Below are positions 5,199-13,003 of a stretch of 13,157 nt of DNA, piece after piece. Under the pieces are notes generated by a model. That model saw only the letters and a list, made by a program, of their open reading frames with translations. It was not told the DNA's origin and searched no databases. Made by a program: the position numbers and the translations under genes. The stretch is from Streptomyces sp. NRRL F-5630. Its GTDB lineage: Bacteria; Actinomycetota; Actinomycetes; Streptomycetales; Streptomycetaceae. The stretch is from assembly GCF_000719475.1 (NCBI RefSeq), contig NZ_JOGO01000111.1, forward strand, positions 1 to 13,157, written 5' to 3'. Every line of letters starts with the position of its first letter. Positions within the stretch are counted from its first letter, which is position 1.

Positions 5199-7313
5199 CT
5201 ACTTGTCGCCGTCGCCGTCCGCCGTCTGCTTCGGCCAGTCCCAGGCGTTGCGGGCGTCCGAGAACCGCCGGTACACCTTGGCGACGACGGTGGGGTCTTG
5301 GAGCCACTGGGCGTAGGCCTGGCGCTGGGTGGGAGTCATCTTGTCGCCATCCTTCACGGTGCCGTCGGCCTGGAGGAAGTTCTTTGAGGAGTCGTTGCCG
5401 ATGTACTGGTGCGGGTCACCCTGCTTGGACGTGTCGAGGCCCAGTTCCGGCACACGTGCCCGCTGTTCCGGGTTCATACTGTCGATGCCCGCGATCTTCA
5501 CGTCGTGGGGCAGGTGGGCGTCCCACTTCTCGCCCTTGCGCAGCAGGTCGTTGGCCTGGTCCTGGTAGCTCGCCTGCCAGCTGGAGTCGATCTCGGCGTC
5601 CTTGATCTCCTTGAGCGACCGACGGAGCTCACCGGGCGCGTCGCTCTTGTCGGCGTGCACGCCTTGCTTGATCCAGTCGGTGAGCAGGCCCTGCGCGGTG
5701 GAGTACGCACTGCCGATCACCGCGCCCTTGACGCCGGCGAGGCCCGCCCCGCCCAGGCCGCCGGCCGCGGCGCCCGTGAGTTGGTCGATGAGGCCGTCAC
5801 GGAAGGCGTTGGTCTCCTCGACCCACTTGTCGATGTCCCCGCTCAGCTCTTCCTGGGATTTCTTCGTGTTGATGTAGTAGAAGCGCTTCATGAGCCCCTG
5901 TCGCACGCTGAGGTAGCCAGTGGCGTCGGTGGTGGTGCCCTTTTTGTCGGTCGTGTTCCCCACGTTGATCATCTGCTGGTCGTACGCCTGGAAGAGACTC
6001 CCGATGATGCCCGCACCCTTCGGGTCGCGGCCCGCCTCGACCAGCAGCTCCGCCCACAGGTCCTGCGAGACCTCGATCCCGGAGCGGCTGCTGTCCTGCG
6101 CCTTGAGGAAGGAGGCGTAGTCCCACTCCTTGCCACCGCTCCACAGCGAGTTGCCCACCGGGGACGTGACGCTCATCTCCAGGTCGTCCCAGTACGCGGT
6201 GATGATGTTGGTGTAGAGCTGCGCCGCGCCGTCGATGGGGTGGACACCTGGCATGTCCTCGCGGTGCTGGGCGTTCTGGAAGAGGAGGAAAGCGGTGTTC
6301 TTCTCGGCGAGTCGCGGGTTGTCCGTGCGGAGGGACACGGTGGCGCTGGTGAGCAGCTTCAGGAACGCCTCGCCGCGCTCCTTCGGGTGGTCGACCGACC
6401 ACGGTCCCGTGTTGTAGAGGCTGCGGTCCACCCATTCCGCGTTGTGGTCCATCCACTCACCGGACGCCGCGGCGTCGGCGCCGATCGCGGTGAACAACTG
6501 GGTGTACGCGTCCTTGCCCCACTCACCCGCCATGAGGCCGCTCTGCCCCATCCACTCGACCTCGGACGCATGGGTCTTGACCTTGGTGTCCAGGACGCGG
6601 TCGCCGAGCGCGACGAGGAAGTCCTTGTCCTGCTTGCCGCCCGGGAGCAGCGGTATGAGGAGGTCGGGGCGAAAGACCTCGCGCGGGCCGATCGCCCCCT
6701 TGTCGAACCAGTGGTTCCACGCCTCTTGCTTCTGCTTCGCGGTTTTTCCCTCGAAGGCGACCTTTGTGTACGTGCCGAAGGTGTCCGCCAGGACCTTGCG
6801 GTCCGCCTCCAGCCGGTCGGGGTGGTCCTTGTAGCGCTCGTTCATGTGGTCGCCCATGCTGAGCGACAGCATGGAGAGGGCTTGGGGGCCGAGGGCGTCG
6901 TAGAAGCCCTTGAGGTAGTCGGCGTCGGTGGAGTTGGTCGTCAGGGTCGCGAAGATCTCGGGGGAGATGTCGCCCTTCTCGATCTGGTCCTTCCATTTCT
7001 CGCCGGCTTTCTTGCCGTCCGCCGCGGCCTGCTTGGCCGCGCCGACCTTGGCCTCGTCGATCCGCACGTAGCCCTTGACGCTGTACTGCGTGTGCTCGGC
7101 GATCGAGAGGTGCAGGCGGCGTCGCAGTCCGGGGAGCTGGTTCTCGGCCCAGCCCGCGATGGTGCCGAGTCGTACGAGTGGGTCGGTGTCGATGCCGTAC
7201 TGGCCGAAGCTCGACTTGATCCACGTGACGGAGTTCCGCAGCTCCTTCTGGTCCGAGTCGAGCGAGGCGATGGTCTCCGCCAGCTTGTCCGGGTCGATCC
7301 CTGAGAAACCCAT
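5199..7313 (-). CDS. Large WXG-like helical protein, candidate type VII substrate
   Basis: This encodes a 704-residue protein without signal peptide or obvious membrane anchor, and I do not recognise a named function. The first 90 residues look like a helical hairpin with tryptophans (W31, W55) followed by YVRID (Y82-D86), which fits the YxxxD/E secretion signal of type VII substrates; the motif is short and could be chance. The long middle is helical, rich in W, D and K. Near residues 512-535 a Gly/Ala segment (GAAAGGLGGAGLAGVKGA) resembles a glycine-zipper membrane-active helix. The C-terminus is charged, ends in DGDGDK and shows no nuclease or other toxin motif. It may belong to one of the streptomycete families of unknown function (possibly DUF6571, from memory, unchecked). 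The ATG at 7311-7313 has a G-run 9 nt upstream. It is divergent from lipoprotein copy 3. Confidence 0.8.
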   Translation of the reverse strand: MGFSGIDPDKLAETIASLDSDQKELRNSVTWIKSSFGQYGIDTDPLVRLGTIAGWAENQLPGLRRRLHLSIAEHTQYSVKGYVRIDEAKVGAAKQAAADGKKAGEKWKDQIEKGDISPEIFATLTTNSTDADYLKGFYDALGPQALSMLSLSMGDHMNERYKDHPDRLEADRKVLADTFGTYTKVAFEGKTAKQKQEAWNHWFDKGAIGPREVFRPDLLIPLLPGGKQDKDFLVALGDRVLDTKVKTHASEVEWMGQSGLMAGEWGKDAYTQLFTAIGADAAASGEWMDHNAEWVDRSLYNTGPWSVDHPKERGEAFLKLLTSATVSLRTDNPRLAEKNTAFLLFQNAQHREDMPGVHPIDGAAQLYTNIITAYWDDLEMSVTSPVGNSLWSGGKEWDYASFLKAQDSSRSGIEVSQDLWAELLVEAGRDPKGAGIIGSLFQAYDQQMINVGNTTDKKGTTTDATGYLSVRQGLMKRFYYINTKKSQEELSGDIDKWVEETNAFRDGLIDQLTGAAAGGLGGAGLAGVKGAVIGSAYSTAQGLLTDWIKQGVHADKSDAPGELRRSLKEIKDAEIDSSWQASYQDQANDLLRKGEKWDAHLPHDVKIAGIDSMNPEQRARVPELGLDTSKQGDPHQYIGNDSSKNFLQADGTVKDGDKMTPTQRQAYAQWLQDPTVVAKVYRRFSDARNAWDWPKQTADGDGDK

Positions 7314-7343
7314 GATGAACAGCCCCCGTTGTACGTCCGTTGC

Positions 7344-7373
7344 CGGTACGGGAGCTCGTAGTACCCCGTACCG
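7344..7373 (-). promoter_or_regulatory. Inverted repeat in the leader of the 704-residue gene
   Basis: CGGTACGGG (7344-7352) and CCCGTACCG (7365-7373) are perfect 9-bp arms around a 12-nt centre. The site lies 30-60 bp before the start codon of the large gene, downstream of its candidate promoter, so it could be an operator or an RNA hairpin in the leader. A smaller dyad, CACGC-AA-GCGTG, lies at 7396-7407 within the promoter spacer. Confidence 0.45.
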
Positions 7374-7390
7374 CCGCCTTGGCCGGAGCC

Positions 7391-7419
7391 AGTATCACGC
7401 AAGCGTGTGCGGTGGTCAG
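7391..7419 (-). promoter_or_regulatory. Candidate promoter of the 704-residue gene
   Basis: On the minus strand, CTGACC (complement of 7414-7419) and GATACT (complement of 7391-7396) are 17 bp apart, each with four of six bases of the standard -35 and -10. A start near 7384 gives a leader of about 70 nt containing the 9-bp inverted repeat. The small dyad at 7396-7407 sits between the two boxes. Confidence 0.4.
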
Positions 7420-7468
7420 CGGGCCGGGTACGGTCATTGCCGCGAGACGGACCGGCTGTGGGGCGACG

Positions 7469-7494
7469 TTGACACTTATATCTGGAAAAAGAGG
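7469..7494 (+). promoter_or_regulatory. A/T-rich start region of lipoprotein copy 3
   Basis: TTGACA (7469-7474), TATATC (7477-7482) and an A-run (7486-7490) form an A/T-rich island just before GAGG at 7491-7494. TTGACA and TATATC are too close to be one promoter. If TATATC is the -10, transcription would start close to 7489 with a leader of about 13 nt. GAGG lies 7 nt before GTG 7502 and decides the start of copy 3. Confidence 0.35.
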
Positions 7495-7501
7495 CGGACT
7501 T

Positions 7502-8488
7502 GTGCGCGGACGCCGTATGAAGATCGCGGCCCTGGCCGCGGTGATGGCCCTCGCCGCGGGGGCGTGCGGAGGGGAGGGGAAGAAGGAGGGGGAGCCGGTT
7601 GCCTCGTCCGGGGAGCCGCTCCCGCTGATCATCTCCGCCAGTCCCACCACGGGTGCGGAGCAGACCTCGATCATGGTCAGGCTGCGCGGCCAGATACAGG
7701 GGGCGCCGGGCCGGACGACTTTTGATGTGACGCTCACGCCGGGCAAGCAGCCCGAAGGGGCCGCCGCGGCGTGGAAGCTCGCCGTCACGGACGAGTTCGG
7801 CGAGCATGCGCAAGCGGTGCGGACGAGGCCCGGCAGTACAGCGGGGCAACTGAAGGCCACGGTGGTGAGGAAGCTCACCGATCTGCCCGCGCGCTTCCTC
7901 CTCCGCCTCGACACCCCGCCGAGGCGGGTCATCGGGCAGAGCGTCCGGCTCGGTCTCGTCGCGCGCACGGGGAAGAAGGTGATCGGCCGCTCTGCCCGGA
8001 CCATCGCGTACCCGGCCGTCGAGGTCGTCGAGCCCTCCGCCCCCAAGCCCCTTGGGAAGGCGGGCGCCTGGAGCGAGTACGCCTTCACCGTGCGCAACCT
8101 GACCAAGGAGCCGCTCGACGGCTACTCGGCCGACCTGAACCTCAGCTGCGAGGTGGACCTTGAGGACGCGCCCTGTGCCGCGAAGGGCACGACGCGGGCC
8201 CGGGCGTGGGAGGCCGTGCAGTGGCGGGGGCCCGAGGGGTGGGCCGACGTGTCCCCCGAGGACGGCGGGGAGCAGCACGGCGCGGACAGAACGACGGGGC
8301 TCAGCGGGCGGTTGGACGTACGGGAGCTGGCCCTGCCCCCGAACGGCAGCCGGGAGATACGGGTGCGGATCAAGCCCGGCGCGGGACTGGTGCGGGACAA
8401 ACGGACTGTGAAGATCTGGCTGGGCTTGACGAAGCCGCACAGCGCGGAGCCGAAGGAGCCGAGCTCCGCGGAGTTGAGGCTGCCCTGA
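7502..8488 (+). CDS. Lipoprotein family copy 3 (intact, GTG start)
   Basis: This is a 328-residue predicted lipoprotein of the same family as the genes at 2306 and 4098. GTG 7502 is preferred over ATG 7517 because GAGG (7491-7494) lies 7 nt upstream and the start then gives a charged RGRR head and puts the lipobox AGAC cysteine at residue 22, exactly as in copies 1 and 2. After a Gly/Lys/Glu linker come two beta-rich domains. The second has PLGKAGAWSEYAFTVRNL, cysteines C216 and C225 (LSC...APC), WEAVQWRGPEGW and a final REIRVRIKPG strand. PLGKAG and the last strand match copy 1 more closely than copy 2. It lies between the 704-residue gene and eccC and converges on eccC, with 66 bp and a strong hairpin between stop codons. 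An extracytoplasmic role in type VII secretion is inferred from position only. Confidence 0.85.
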   Translation: MRGRRMKIAALAAVMALAAGACGGEGKKEGEPVASSGEPLPLIISASPTTGAEQTSIMVRLRGQIQGAPGRTTFDVTLTPGKQPEGAAAAWKLAVTDEFGEHAQAVRTRPGSTAGQLKATVVRKLTDLPARFLLRLDTPPRRVIGQSVRLGLVARTGKKVIGRSARTIAYPAVEVVEPSAPKPLGKAGAWSEYAFTVRNLTKEPLDGYSADLNLSCEVDLEDAPCAAKGTTRARAWEAVQWRGPEGWADVSPEDGGEQHGADRTTGLSGRLDVRELALPPNGSREIRVRIKPGAGLVRDKRTVKIWLGLTKPHSAEPKEPSSAELRLP

Positions 8489-8499
8489 CGGGAGGGCGA

Positions 8500-8538
8500 G
8501 GCGAGGGGGCCAGGGGCACGCACTCCGTCCCCCTCGCC
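8500..8538. terminator. Bidirectional hairpin between lipoprotein copy 3 and eccC
   Basis: Perfect 10-bp arms, GGCGAGGGGG (8500-8509) and CCCCCTCGCC (8529-8538), enclose a 19-nt loop. The hairpin occupies the 66-bp gap between the two convergent stop codons and can serve both genes. There is no U-tract. Confidence 0.65.
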
Positions 8539-8554
8539 CCCACCCGGGCTCCCC

Positions 8555-11500
8555 TCACTCCTCCCCCGGCAACACCGCCTGCGCCGGGCTCAGTTCGCCG
8601 CCCAGGACGAAGAAGCCGCGCCCCGTGGGGCCGCCGCCGCTGCCCGAGGGGAGCCGGACGCCGAAGACCTCGCCGTCCTGCGCGCCCGAGGGCGAGAGGA
8701 TGAGGCCGTTGCGGCTGCGCCTGGCCTGCACGACGAATCCCCGGTACTGCGAGGACAGCGTGTCCGCCGCGCCCGCGGCGATGACCCCGATGCCGCCGTC
8801 CATGCCGTCCTTGACCAGCTCCTCCAGCGCCTCGTCGAGCGGTGTGTCGTAGAGGAGTTCGGCGTCGTCGGCGAGGATCACGTACGCGCCGCTCGCGCTC
8901 TCCACGTACCCCTTCAGCTCCGCCTCCGAGGCCGTCCCGTCGAGGACCGCGAGCACGCCGTCCCGCCCGTCGAGCGCGCGCAGCGGCGAGCGGCGCGGCG
9001 TGATGACGATCAGCTCGGTGCCCTGCCGCAGCAGCGCGTGGGCCGCCGTCAGGAGGGTGCTGGAACGGCCCGAGCGCGGCGGCCCCGTGATCACGAAGCC
9101 GGGCCCGTTGGCGTCCAGGTCCACGCCCATCGGCTCCAGCTCGTCCCCGCCCACGGCGAAGAGCGCCCACAGCGGCGAGGGCGGCGTGAAGTCCGGTACC
9201 AGCTCCATCGCCGCGCCCGCCTCGATGCGCGAGGGCAGGATGTCCACGCGCAGCGGGCGGGGAGCGCGCCGGGACGGCGGCGCGACGGCGCGCGCGAGCC
9301 GCTGCAACTCGGCGACCTGCGCCTGCCCCGTGCGGTCCGCCGTGAGCAGCGCGACCTGGGACTCCCGCACGCCGTCGTCGGTCGCACGGAGGAGGCGGCC
9401 CGGCTGCATCTCTCCGGGCACGTCCTTGGCGCGGATGCCGACGAGGCCGTAGTCGCCGGTGTCGGCGAGCCGCAGCACGAGCCGCTGCCCGAAGACGGAG
9501 GACACGTCCCCGGTGAGGCCGGTCCGGTCGGTCGCGAGGACGACCTTGATGCCGAGGGCGGGCCCCTCCCTGAACAGCCGCCGCGCCGCCTCGACGAGCC
9601 GCCCGTAGTCGTAGTTCTCGAAGGCCGTGCGGAACGCGTCCCAGCCGTCCACGAGGACGAGCATGACCGGCAGCCGCTCGCCCTCGGGCGCCGCCGCCCG
9701 CTGCTCGGCCGCGCTCGACTGCCCCCGCTCGGCGAGCAGCGTCTGCCGCCGCCCCAGTTCGGCGAGCAGCCGCCCGAGCAGCCGGTCCACGCGTCCCGTC
9801 TCGTCCCGCGTGACGACCGCGCCGCAGTGCGGCAGCGCGGCGAGCGGGAGCAGGGCGTTGGCGCCGCAGTCGATCCCGTACACGTGCACGTCCTCGGGCG
9901 AGCAGGTGCGGGCGAGGGACCCGGCGAGCGTGCGGAGCACCGTCGAGCGGCCCGAGCGCGGGCCGCCCGCGACCATGACCTGCTCGCCGTCGAGGAGGTC
10001 GAGCGCGAGGACCTCGCGCGCCTGCCGGGCGGGCAGGTCGGTGATGCCGAACGGCACGAGCGGCAACTCGCCCGGCCCGAGCGCGGGTTGTCCCGTGTCC
10101 GGCAGTTCGGCGAGCGTGACCTGCTCCGGGATCGGCTCCAGCCACGGCTTGCGCGGCGTGGGGCAGCCCAGGAGCTTCGCGCCCTCCGCGATCGCGTCCA
10201 CGAGCACCGCGAGATCGGTGACCATGGTGCCGTCGTCGGCGTCGCCGCCCCCGCCGCCCGGCAGGGCCCGCCCGTAGTCCTGCCAGTCGAGCAGCCGCAC
10301 GGCGACCTCGGCGGCGGCCCCCCGGTCGCCCGGCCTGCGGCCCCCGATCCGCGCCGACTGCACGCCGGTGAGCGACTGCGAACCCGAGCGGACGTAGCAA
10401 CGTCCCGGCGTGGATTTGGAGATGAGCGCCGACTCGGCCGCCTCGATGACGTCCCGGGACTCCTCCGCGTTCGTCACGCGCAGCGCGATCCGCAGGTTGG
10501 TGTTGGCGCGGATGTCCTGGCTCACGACACCGGCCGGGCGCTGCGTCGCGAGCACCAGGTGCACCCCGAGCGAACGGCCACGCCGCGCGATGTCGACCAG
10601 ACCGGCGACGAAGTCCGGGAGTTCCGCGACGAGCGAGGCGAACTCGTCGATGACCAGCATGAGGCGCGGCATCGGCTCCAGGTCCGGGCGCAGCCGCCGC
10701 GCGTCGTTGTAGTCCTCGATGTCCTTCGTCGCGGCGGCGAACAGGATCTCCTCGCGGTGCCGCAGCTCGGCCGCGAGGGAGTCGAGCGCGCGCTCGGTCA
10801 GGTGCGCGTCGAGGTCGCTCACCATGCCGACCGTGTGCGGCAGGCGGGCGCAGTCCTGGAAGGCGCTGCCGCCCTTGTAGTCGATGAGGACGAAGTTCAG
10901 GCTGTCCGGCGTGTTGTTGAGCGCGAGCGAGGCGATCAGGGTCTGCAACAGCTCCGACTTGCCCGCACCCGTCGTGCCCGCGATCAGGGCGTGCGGCCCG
11001 TCGCGCCGGATGTCGAGCACGAAGGGGCCGTCGGCGCCGACCCCGATGACGGCGGAGGTCGTGGACCCGCCGCGCTGCCACAGCGCGGCCACGTCCCGCC
11101 CTTGCGGGTCCGGGAGCCCGACGAGGTCCAGGAGGCGTGCAGCCGTGGGCAGCGCCGAGTCCGCGTCGTCGCGGCTGATGTCCCGTACGGGCGCGAGCGC
11201 ACGCGCGACCCGCGCGCACCACGCCGTGCTCACCTGGTCGGCCAGCACCTCGCCCGCCGACTCGTACCCGTACCCCAGCAGCCGTACCCGCGCGGACGGT
11301 TCGGCGGGCCAGCACACCGCGGTGCGGCACTCCTCGGGCAGCACCCGCTGGTCCTCGTCCACGCAGATCGCGTAGATGCCGACCGCGGGCCCCTCCTGGA
11401 GCAGCCGCGGCACCCCGGGGACGCGGCGCAGGAGCCGCGCGCCGTCCAGGACGAGCAGGATGTGCGCCTCGGGGCGCAGCGCGTCGTGCGAGACGGAGTT

Positions 11501-13003
11501 GCGCGCGGCCTCCTGCCTGCGGTCCAGCTCCGCCGTCACCTCGGAGACCCTGCGGCTCACCGTCTCGCCGTCCGTACCGAGCAGCGCGACACAGCCCTGA
11601 CCCTGGCGGGGCGCCGCGTGCGGCAGCCAGTGCGCCCACTCCCAGCGCTCGGCCGCGTCCTTCGCCGAGGAGAGCACGACGAGCGAGAGATCGCGCGGGG
11701 AGTGCAGGACGGCGGCCTGCGCGGCGAGCCAGCGCGCCGAGGCCACCGCGCGCTCGCGGTCGCCCGCGACCCCGATCACGCCCAGCTCGGTGAGCGGCAG
11801 CGTCAGCGGCACGCTCGCCACGACAGGCGGCTCGGGCTGCTGCTCGCCCCCCGCGTACCCGCCCTGGACGAGGTCGATCTCGGCGGGCAGATCGGCGAGC
11901 CCGACCCGCAGGTGCAGCGCGTCCACGTCCGTGATCCGCCGCTCCCACAGCCGCCCGCGCGGCCCCGTCGCGAAGAGCAGGGCCTGCGCCGGGTCGGGGA
12001 AGCCGGCGCGACGCCGCGCCTGGTCGCGCGCGCTCAGCTCGGCGAGCTTCTCCTCGTGCGCGGCGAGCGCCTCGCGGTACTCCTTCAGCTCCGTGCGGTG
12101 CCGTTTCCTGCCGTGCCGCCGGTCGCTCCACCACTGCCCGAACACCATCACGGGGGACATGAGACAGAACAGCAGCATGTAGGGCGACTTCATCATGAAG
12201 TACATGCCGAGGCCGAAGAAGAGCGGCAGGATCATGGAGAGGAGCTGGAGCCGCTGCCCCTCGGTCTTGCGGGGCTCCTCGGGTATGTCGAGCCGGGGCC
12301 GGGCACGAGGCGAGATCAGGCGCGGCGGGCGGTTGTAGGCGAGCCCGCCCTCTCCGGTCGGGGTCAAGTGGGCGTCGGGCGGCCCCGGTTCGGCGAGCGC
12401 GAACACCGAGTCCCCGCAGGACAGGAGTGCTTCGGGAGGCCAGGTGGTCTCCTCGCCGACCTCCTCGCCGTCGAGCGTGAGCGTCACGCCGGGGGCCGGT
12501 GCGACGGTGACGGTGCCCGCGTGGTCGACGGTGAGGCGCGCGGCGAGGGCGGGCAGGCTGGGCTCCTCGATCCGTACGGTCGCGTCAGGGCCCGAGCCGA
12601 GTGTGCTCGCCCCGAGCGCGACCCGCGCCACGCGGCCCGCCGCGGGACCGCCGCACACCCGGACCTCGAAGCGTCCGCCGGGCTCCGCGTGACCGACCCA
12701 CGGGCCGATCGCGTCGTCCGTGGAGACGCGGACACCGTCCCGCAGGAGCGGCCCGACCGGCTCCTCGGGCACACACCGCCGCCCGTCGACCCACAGGCTC
12801 GGCGGTGCCTCGTGCAGCCGCGTGACCTGCGCGGGAAGGCCGCCGCCGGGCAGGCCGGGGAGCCCGAACGCCGCCGTGCCCCCCTGCCGTGCGGCGCGCC
12901 GCAGCGCCACGGCGACCTCGGCGGCCGTCGCCCGCTGGTCCACGGTGACCACCGCGTCCTGCTCCGGCGTGCCCTCCTCGACGAGCGTCATCCGTACGCG
13001 CAT
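8555..13003 (-). CDS. eccC: Type VII secretion ATPase EccC/EssC-like (FtsK/SpoIIIE)
   Basis: This encodes a 1482-residue membrane-bound motor ATPase that recognises and drives WXG100-type substrates through type VII secretion machines. Residues 1-95 form a small beta-rich domain and 111-204 an FHA-like domain (GSGPDATVRI), with Ser-Leu-Pro where canonical FHA domains have Ser-Arg-x-His. Two membrane helices follow (about 254-272 and 275-293). Three ATPase modules come next: module 1 has Walker A GTTGAGKS (676-683) and Walker B LMLVIDEF (D786, E787); module 2 has GGPRSGRS (1013-1020) and VLVDG (D1119); module 3 has GPPRSGRS (1307-1314) and ILADD (D1379, D1380). Modules 2 and 3 thus have Arg for the Walker A Lys. 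PWLEP (W954) before module 2 is typical of EccC. ATG 13003 is chosen because GGGGGAG lies 9 nt upstream; a start at 13072 lacks such a site. The N-terminal FHA resembles Firmicute EssC rather than mycobacterial EccC. Confidence 0.88.
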   Translation of the reverse strand: MRVRMTLVEEGTPEQDAVVTVDQRATAAEVAVALRRAARQGGTAAFGLPGLPGGGLPAQVTRLHEAPPSLWVDGRRCVPEEPVGPLLRDGVRVSTDDAIGPWVGHAEPGGRFEVRVCGGPAAGRVARVALGASTLGSGPDATVRIEEPSLPALAARLTVDHAGTVTVAPAPGVTLTLDGEEVGEETTWPPEALLSCGDSVFALAEPGPPDAHLTPTGEGGLAYNRPPRLISPRARPRLDIPEEPRKTEGQRLQLLSMILPLFFGLGMYFMMKSPYMLLFCLMSPVMVFGQWWSDRRHGRKRHRTELKEYREALAAHEEKLAELSARDQARRRAGFPDPAQALLFATGPRGRLWERRITDVDALHLRVGLADLPAEIDLVQGGYAGGEQQPEPPVVASVPLTLPLTELGVIGVAGDRERAVASARWLAAQAAVLHSPRDLSLVVLSSAKDAAERWEWAHWLPHAAPRQGQGCVALLGTDGETVSRRVSEVTAELDRRQEAARNSVSHDALRPEAHILLVLDGARLLRRVPGVPRLLQEGPAVGIYAICVDEDQRVLPEECRTAVCWPAEPSARVRLLGYGYESAGEVLADQVSTAWCARVARALAPVRDISRDDADSALPTAARLLDLVGLPDPQGRDVAALWQRGGSTTSAVIGVGADGPFVLDIRRDGPHALIAGTTGAGKSELLQTLIASLALNNTPDSLNFVLIDYKGGSAFQDCARLPHTVGMVSDLDAHLTERALDSLAAELRHREEILFAAATKDIEDYNDARRLRPDLEPMPRLMLVIDEFASLVAELPDFVAGLVDIARRGRSLGVHLVLATQRPAGVVSQDIRANTNLRIALRVTNAEESRDVIEAAESALISKSTPGRCYVRSGSQSLTGVQSARIGGRRPGDRGAAAEVAVRLLDWQDYGRALPGGGGGDADDGTMVTDLAVLVDAIAEGAKLLGCPTPRKPWLEPIPEQVTLAELPDTGQPALGPGELPLVPFGITDLPARQAREVLALDLLDGEQVMVAGGPRSGRSTVLRTLAGSLARTCSPEDVHVYGIDCGANALLPLAALPHCGAVVTRDETGRVDRLLGRLLAELGRRQTLLAERGQSSAAEQRAAAPEGERLPVMLVLVDGWDAFRTAFENYDYGRLVEAARRLFREGPALGIKVVLATDRTGLTGDVSSVFGQRLVLRLADTGDYGLVGIRAKDVPGEMQPGRLLRATDDGVRESQVALLTADRTGQAQVAELQRLARAVAPPSRRAPRPLRVDILPSRIEAGAAMELVPDFTPPSPLWALFAVGGDELEPMGVDLDANGPGFVITGPPRSGRSSTLLTAAHALLRQGTELIVITPRRSPLRALDGRDGVLAVLDGTASEAELKGYVESASGAYVILADDAELLYDTPLDEALEELVKDGMDGGIGVIAAGAADTLSSQYRGFVVQARRSRNGLILSPSGAQDGEVFGVRLPSGSGGGPTGRGFFVLGGELSPAQAVLPGEE

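Noticed and set aside
5190..5213. Inverted repeat GACGGC / GCCGTC spanning the stop codon of the 704-residue gene
   Set aside because: The 6-bp arms with a 12-nt loop partly lie in coding sequence, and the 3' arm comes from GAC-GGC codon repeats; too weak to call a terminator.
5409..7304. Plus-strand open frame of 631 codons opposite the 704-residue gene
   Set aside because: It is the antisense mirror of a well-supported gene; its Val/Leu/Arg/Glu-rich composition is typical of such mirrors and it has no recognisable domain.
8370..12134. Long minus-strand open frame of 1254 codons overlapping eccC
   Set aside because: It is a shifted-frame shadow of eccC; the translation is Arg/Ala/Gly-rich low complexity, as expected from GC-rich DNA, with no domain.
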